Below, one piece after another: positions 60,625 through 64,000 of a DNA stretch of 64,000 bases. A model generated the notes under the pieces. The model ran no database searches, was not told the origin of the DNA, and saw nothing but the letters and a program-made list of their open reading frames with translations. Made by a program: the position numbers and the translations under genes. The stretch's first letter is position 1. Each line of letters starts with the position of its first letter. The DNA is taken from the NCBI RefSeq assembly GCF_918741295.1, contig NZ_CAKKNB010000001.1:496001-560000 (forward strand), given 5' to 3'. The stretch is from Aquabacterium sp. CECT 9606. Its GTDB lineage: Bacteria; Pseudomonadota; Gammaproteobacteria; Burkholderiales; Burkholderiaceae_C.

Positions 60625-61848
60625 GTGAGCACGAAAAGCCAGCAACTGATTGACCTGGACCTGGCGCGCGGGGCGCACAACTACCGCCCCATCGATGTGG
60701 TGCTGCACCGCGCCAAAGGCATCCACCTGTGGGATGTGGCGGGGCGCCGCTACACCGACATGATGAGCGCCTATTCAACCGCCTCGCTGGGGCACAGCCA
60801 CCCCAAAGTGCTCAAGGCCCTGGCCCGCCAGGCCAGGCAGCTGGACGTGACCAGCCGGGCCTTCTACAACGACCAGTTGCCCCCGTGGCTGGACCAGCTC
60901 ACCGCCCTGGCCGGCATGGACAAGGCCCTGCCCATGAACACCGGCGCCGAGGCTGTGGAAACGGCCTTGAAACTGGCGCGCAAATGGGGTGAGACGGTCA
61001 AGGGCATCCCGCGTGATCGCGTGGAGATCATTGGGTGCGAGGGCAACTTCCACGGGCGCACGCTGGCGCTGGTGAGCTTGTCCACAGAGGCGCAATACCG
61101 CGAGAACTTCGGCCCCTACCTGCCTGGCTTCAAAACGGTGGCCTTTGGCGACATCGACGCCCTGGCCCAGGCCATCACACCGCGCACGGCGGCTTTCATT
61201 GTCGAACCCATCCAGGGCGAGGCGGGCATCCGGCTGCCACCGCCGGGCTACCTCAAGCGTGCCCGCGAGTTGTGCCGGCAGCACCGCGTGCTGTTCGTCG
61301 TGGATGAGATCCAGTGCGGCCTGTCGCGCACCGGGCGCCTGTTCTGTTTTCAGCACAATGACCTGGACCCGGACCTGCTGATCCTGGGCAAGGCCCTGGG
61401 GGGTGGTGTGTACCCGGTGTCGGCCGTGGTGGGCAGCGCCGAGGTGCTGGGGGTGCTGCGCCCCGGTGACCATGGTTCGACTTTCGGCGGCAATGCCATC
61501 GCGGCGGCCGTCAGCAGGACGGCCTTGACGCTGTTGAGCGAGCCCGAGTTCATCGACCGGGTGGCCCGGCTGGGTGATTGGGCCTTGGCCCACCTGAAGG
61601 ATGCCTTGGGTCAGAGCCCCATCGTGCGAGACATCCGGGGGCAAGGCCTGATGATGGGCATCGAAGTGGCGCCCGAGGTGGGCGCGCGTGGCCTGGTTGA
61701 CGCCTTGAAAGAGCGGGGTGTGCTGACCAAGGACACCCACGAGGTGGTCATCCGGCTGGCACCGCCGCTCATCATCAGGAAAAAGCAATTGCGGCGGGCC
61801 CTGGACACCGTCATCGACGTGGTGCTGTCGGCCGCGCCGCCTCGGTGA
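60625..61848 (+). CDS. rocD: Ornithine aminotransferase
   Basis: A 407-residue class III aminotransferase with the PLP lysine at K256 (ILGKALGGGVYP), GNFHGRT and DEIQCG motifs. It converts ornithine and 2-oxoglutarate to glutamate semialdehyde and glutamate, linking arginine and proline metabolism. The match is to RocD rather than acetylornithine or GABA aminotransferases by overall pattern. GTG 60625 follows AGGAG. The gene stands alone between converging and diverging neighbours. Confidence 0.85.
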   Translation: MSTKSQQLIDLDLARGAHNYRPIDVVLHRAKGIHLWDVAGRRYTDMMSAYSTASLGHSHPKVLKALARQARQLDVTSRAFYNDQLPPWLDQLTALAGMDKALPMNTGAEAVETALKLARKWGETVKGIPRDRVEIIGCEGNFHGRTLALVSLSTEAQYRENFGPYLPGFKTVAFGDIDALAQAITPRTAAFIVEPIQGEAGIRLPPPGYLKRARELCRQHRVLFVVDEIQCGLSRTGRLFCFQHNDLDPDLLILGKALGGGVYPVSAVVGSAEVLGVLRPGDHGSTFGGNAIAAAVSRTALTLLSEPEFIDRVARLGDWALAHLKDALGQSPIVRDIRGQGLMMGIEVAPEVGARGLVDALKERGVLTKDTHEVVIRLAPPLIIRKKQLRRALDTVIDVVLSAAPPR

Positions 61849-61864
61849 GGCCGTTCAAGTTGAC

Positions 61865-63133
61865 TCAGTACTGCAGGCCGTTGCGCAACTGGATCACGTC
61901 CAGGGTGGAGACCGCCTGGGCTTGGTTGCCCCAGGCGCTGCGGATGTAGGACACCACGGCCGCCGTGTCGTCGTTGCTGAACACGGTGGCGAAGGGTGGC
62001 ATGCCGTAAGGGCGCGGGTTGCCCGCGGTTGACGGGGCGAAGCCGCCAGCCAGCACCATGCGCACCAGGTTGGCAGAAGAGGCCATGGTCACCGTTCGGT
62101 TGCCGGCCAGTGCCGGGTAGGCCTTGGGCACACCCTCGCCTTGCTCACCGTGGCACTGCGCGCAATGCACCTTGTAGAGCTTGGCGCCTCGGCTGTCGGG
62201 CAGCGGCGGCGGGATGTTGGGGGGCTCGCGCACATCCTGGCTGGGGGGCAGGGCCTTCAGGTAGGTGGCCATGGCGAGCAGGTCGGCGTCGGTCCAGTGT
62301 TGCGTGCTGTTGAGCACCACCTCGGCCATGGGCCCCACCACGGTGCCTTGCGCCGACACGCCGCTCTTGAGCAGTTCGATGATGTCGGCCAGACGCCATT
62401 CGGCCACCCCTGCTTCGTGCCGCGAGGTCAACGAAGGGGCGTACCAGTTCTGCACCGGGATCAGGCCGCCGCTCAGGTCCAGGGTGCCGCTCGTGGCCCC
62501 CAGCGCATTGCGGCTGGCATGGCAGGCGTTGCAATGGCCCAGGCCCTGAACCAGGTAGGCGCCGCGGTTCCAGTCGGCCGACTGCCGGGTGTCGGGTTCG
62601 AACTGGCCGGGCTTGAAGAACAAGGCGCGCCACGCGGCCAGGGCCAGCGTGGAGTTGTAGGGAAAGCGCAGCTCGTGGGGCCGGTTGGCCTGGGCCACGG
62701 CGGGCAGGCTTTGCAAATAGGCAAAGATCGCGTCCGAATCAGCCCGGGTGACGTGGGTGTAGTTGGGGTAGGGAAAAGCGGGGTACAGCAGACGGCCATC
62801 GCGCGAGCGGCCGTTGTGCATGGCACGCCAGAACTCCGACGACGACCACGCGCCGATGCCGGTTTGCGCATCGGGCGTGAGGTTGGAGGTGAAGACGGTG
62901 CCGAACGGCGTCTGGATGCCCAGGCCGCCAGCGTAGGGGGCGCCACCGCGTGCGGTGTGGCAGGCCATGCAGTTGCCGGTGCGGGCCAGGTAGGCGCCAC
63001 TGGCGATGAGTTGCGCGCTGGCGGGGCCTGGCGGGCCGGCCGAGATCGGGTCTTCGCCACGCACGTTCAAGGCGTAGATGGCGGCGGCCAGGGCCAAGCC
63101 AAGGCACAGCAAGGCGGCGAGGGCGCGCTTCAT
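61865..63133 (-). CDS. Triheme c-type cytochrome subunit
   Basis: A 422-residue cytochrome with an N-terminal membrane anchor (about 5-24) and three haem c sites: CMACH (55-59), CNACH (201-205) and CAQCH (324-328). It resembles the cytochrome subunit of membrane-bound alcohol, aldehyde or gluconate dehydrogenases, which hands electrons to the respiratory chain. No dehydrogenase subunit is in the window. ATG overlaps the preceding cytochrome stop (63130-63133) as ATGA. Confidence 0.88.
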   Translation of the reverse strand: MKRALAALLCLGLALAAAIYALNVRGEDPISAGPPGPASAQLIASGAYLARTGNCMACHTARGGAPYAGGLGIQTPFGTVFTSNLTPDAQTGIGAWSSSEFWRAMHNGRSRDGRLLYPAFPYPNYTHVTRADSDAIFAYLQSLPAVAQANRPHELRFPYNSTLALAAWRALFFKPGQFEPDTRQSADWNRGAYLVQGLGHCNACHASRNALGATSGTLDLSGGLIPVQNWYAPSLTSRHEAGVAEWRLADIIELLKSGVSAQGTVVGPMAEVVLNSTQHWTDADLLAMATYLKALPPSQDVREPPNIPPPLPDSRGAKLYKVHCAQCHGEQGEGVPKAYPALAGNRTVTMASSANLVRMVLAGGFAPSTAGNPRPYGMPPFATVFSNDDTAAVVSYIRSAWGNQAQAVSTLDVIQLRNGLQY

Positions 63134-63828
63134 GGCGTCACGCCGCCGCAGGGCAGGGGCAAACGACCGGGCAAGGTGGCCACGGGCTTGGCATGTTCAG
63201 GCACGGGTTGCGCCGAGATCCATTGGGCCACGGCGGCGATGTCTTCTGGCTGCAGGCGTTGCGCGATGGTGGCCATGCAATCGGGTGACTTGGCCTGGCG
63301 GTTGCCGTTTTGCCAGGAGCCCAATTGGGCATTGATGTAGTCGCGTGGCACGCCCAGCAAGCCGGGGATGGCGGGTTGAACGCCGGTCAGGGCGGCGCCA
63401 TGGCATTGAATGCAGGCGGGGATCTTGCGCTGGGCATCGCCCCGCATCACCAGCTCTTGGCCGCGCTGCAGTTGCGCACCCGCGTTGGGCGCGGCGGGCC
63501 GCTGCGCGGGATAGGGCAAGTCGAGCGTGGCAAAGTAGTTCGCAATCTCGTGCAGGTACTCGTCGGACAGCGGGTCCAGCAGATGGGTCATCAGCGCGTA
63601 TTGGCGCCGGCCTTCGCGGAAGTTGCGCAGCTGGTTGTACAGGTAGCCGGCGGGCTTGCCCGCAATGCGCGGGTAATAGCCATCGCTGGCCGCGCGGCCT
63701 TGGGGGCCATGACACACGGTGCATGCTTGCACCCGCTGTGCGATGCTGTCCTCAACCTTGGGAGCGGCGTGCAGCGAGCTGGCCAGGCCAGCCGCCATGA
63801 TTAGTCCAACAAGCAAGTGGGAACGCAT
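63130..63828 (-). CDS. Diheme cytochrome c4-like protein
   Basis: A 232-residue exported cytochrome with a signal peptide (cleavage near 22) and two haem sites, CTVCH (36-40) and CIQCH (139-143), in two similar halves as in cytochrome c4. It probably shuttles electrons to the oxidase and may serve the triheme cytochrome coupled to it. ATG 63828 is preferred; a frame to 63870 lacks a signal-peptide-like start. It lies about 50 bp after a partial gene. Confidence 0.87.
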   Translation of the reverse strand: MRSHLLVGLIMAAGLASSLHAAPKVEDSIAQRVQACTVCHGPQGRAASDGYYPRIAGKPAGYLYNQLRNFREGRRQYALMTHLLDPLSDEYLHEIANYFATLDLPYPAQRPAAPNAGAQLQRGQELVMRGDAQRKIPACIQCHGAALTGVQPAIPGLLGVPRDYINAQLGSWQNGNRQAKSPDCMATIAQRLQPEDIAAVAQWISAQPVPEHAKPVATLPGRLPLPCGGVTP

Positions 63829-63876
63829 CCCTGAATCTACTGCGGTTTCAATCGAAATGGCAGTGGGCAAGATGTC

Positions 63877-63999
63877 TCAGCGGCGGCGTTGCGGCGGGCG
63901 AGGGCGGCGGTCTTGGGGTGGCGCTTCCTGGGCTTCCTTGCGGGCCAGCTCCAGCAGGTGGTCAAGCTCTTCAACCGGCACGCCTTTCAAGGCGCAGAA
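63877..63999 (-). CDS. C-terminal end of an unidentified protein (partial)
   Basis: An open frame enters from the right edge on the minus strand and stops at TGA (63877-63879). The 40 visible residues form an acidic-to-basic helix (VPVEELDHLLELARKEAQE) and a Pro/Arg-rich tail (RRPRPPQRRR). I do not recognise the family. It lies 48 bp upstream of the cytochrome c4-like gene and may be in the same operon. Confidence 0.5.
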   Translation of the reverse strand, partial: FCALKGVPVEELDHLLELARKEAQEAPPQDRRPRPPQRRR

Positions 64000-64000
64000 A

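Noticed and set aside
60609-60627. Sequence resembling a tRNA T-loop (GAGTCGAACCG)
   Set aside because: No cloverleaf can be drawn around it; it is the ribosome-binding region of the aminotransferase gene.

Overview
The window is a gene-dense, high-GC chromosomal segment. It most likely comes from a betaproteobacterium of the order Burkholderiales (Comamonadaceae-like). The clues are a BPSS1780-type membrane protein, DUF3606, DUF4142 and DUF3617 proteins, many hybrid histidine kinases, c-type cytochromes, and tightly packed operons with ATGA stop/start overlaps. I saw no rRNA, tRNA, insertion sequence, prophage or CRISPR array. The lineage is an inference from gene content.

Layout. 1-7.2 kb: a DUF3606 protein; a two-gene fatty-acid desaturase/reductase operon; a ribosome-hibernation-type protein; a receiver protein; a second-type elongation factor G preceded by a possible attenuator; a membrane protein and slyX. 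7.2-15.0 kb (minus strand): a likely single transcription unit reading hemerythrin-like protein, KaiC, KaiB, a second KaiB, a PAS hybrid kinase, an Nramp-family metal transporter, then two small exported proteins. 15.2-25.1 kb: a short-chain dehydrogenase; an unusual SRPBCC-Hsp20 fusion; and two overlapping cytoplasmic hybrid kinases, one with a very long HAMP array. 25.2-28.3 kb: a LexA-box-controlled pair, a nuclease and a nuclease-helicase with an iron-sulfur helicase core. 28.3-32.1 kb: a dehydrogenase and a secreted beta-propeller/diheme protein. 32.2-38.1 kb: the known ligase-associated DNA repair cassette (exonuclease, ATP-dependent ligase, Lhr-type helicase, PdeM). 38.3-46.7 kb: an FtsH paralogue, patatin phospholipase, GntP permease, acrylyl-CoA-reductase-like enzyme, FKBP isomerase, two tiny genes, a nitronate-monooxygenase-like enzyme and a DUF3617 protein. 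46.7-54.8 kb: a Ser/Thr kinase with an OmpA-like lipoprotein, a TonB-dependent receptor, and a solute-binding protein with a CHASE8-type hybrid kinase. 54.8-64 kb: a thiamine-diphosphate enzyme with two citryl-CoA-lyase-like paralogues, a subtilase with a sorting-type C-terminus, ornithine aminotransferase, and two multiheme cytochromes.

Themes. The first 25 kb is rich in signalling and stress functions: Kai timing proteins, five receiver-bearing proteins, a small heat-shock domain, hibernation factor and EF-G2. Two separate DNA repair modules follow. The observations I rate most worth testing are the Kai operon that ends in an Nramp transporter whose metal site looks Mg2+-type, the SOS-controlled nuclease plus nuclease-helicase pair, the thiamine-diphosphate/double citryl-lyase operon, and the leader peptide with intrinsic terminator before EF-G2.
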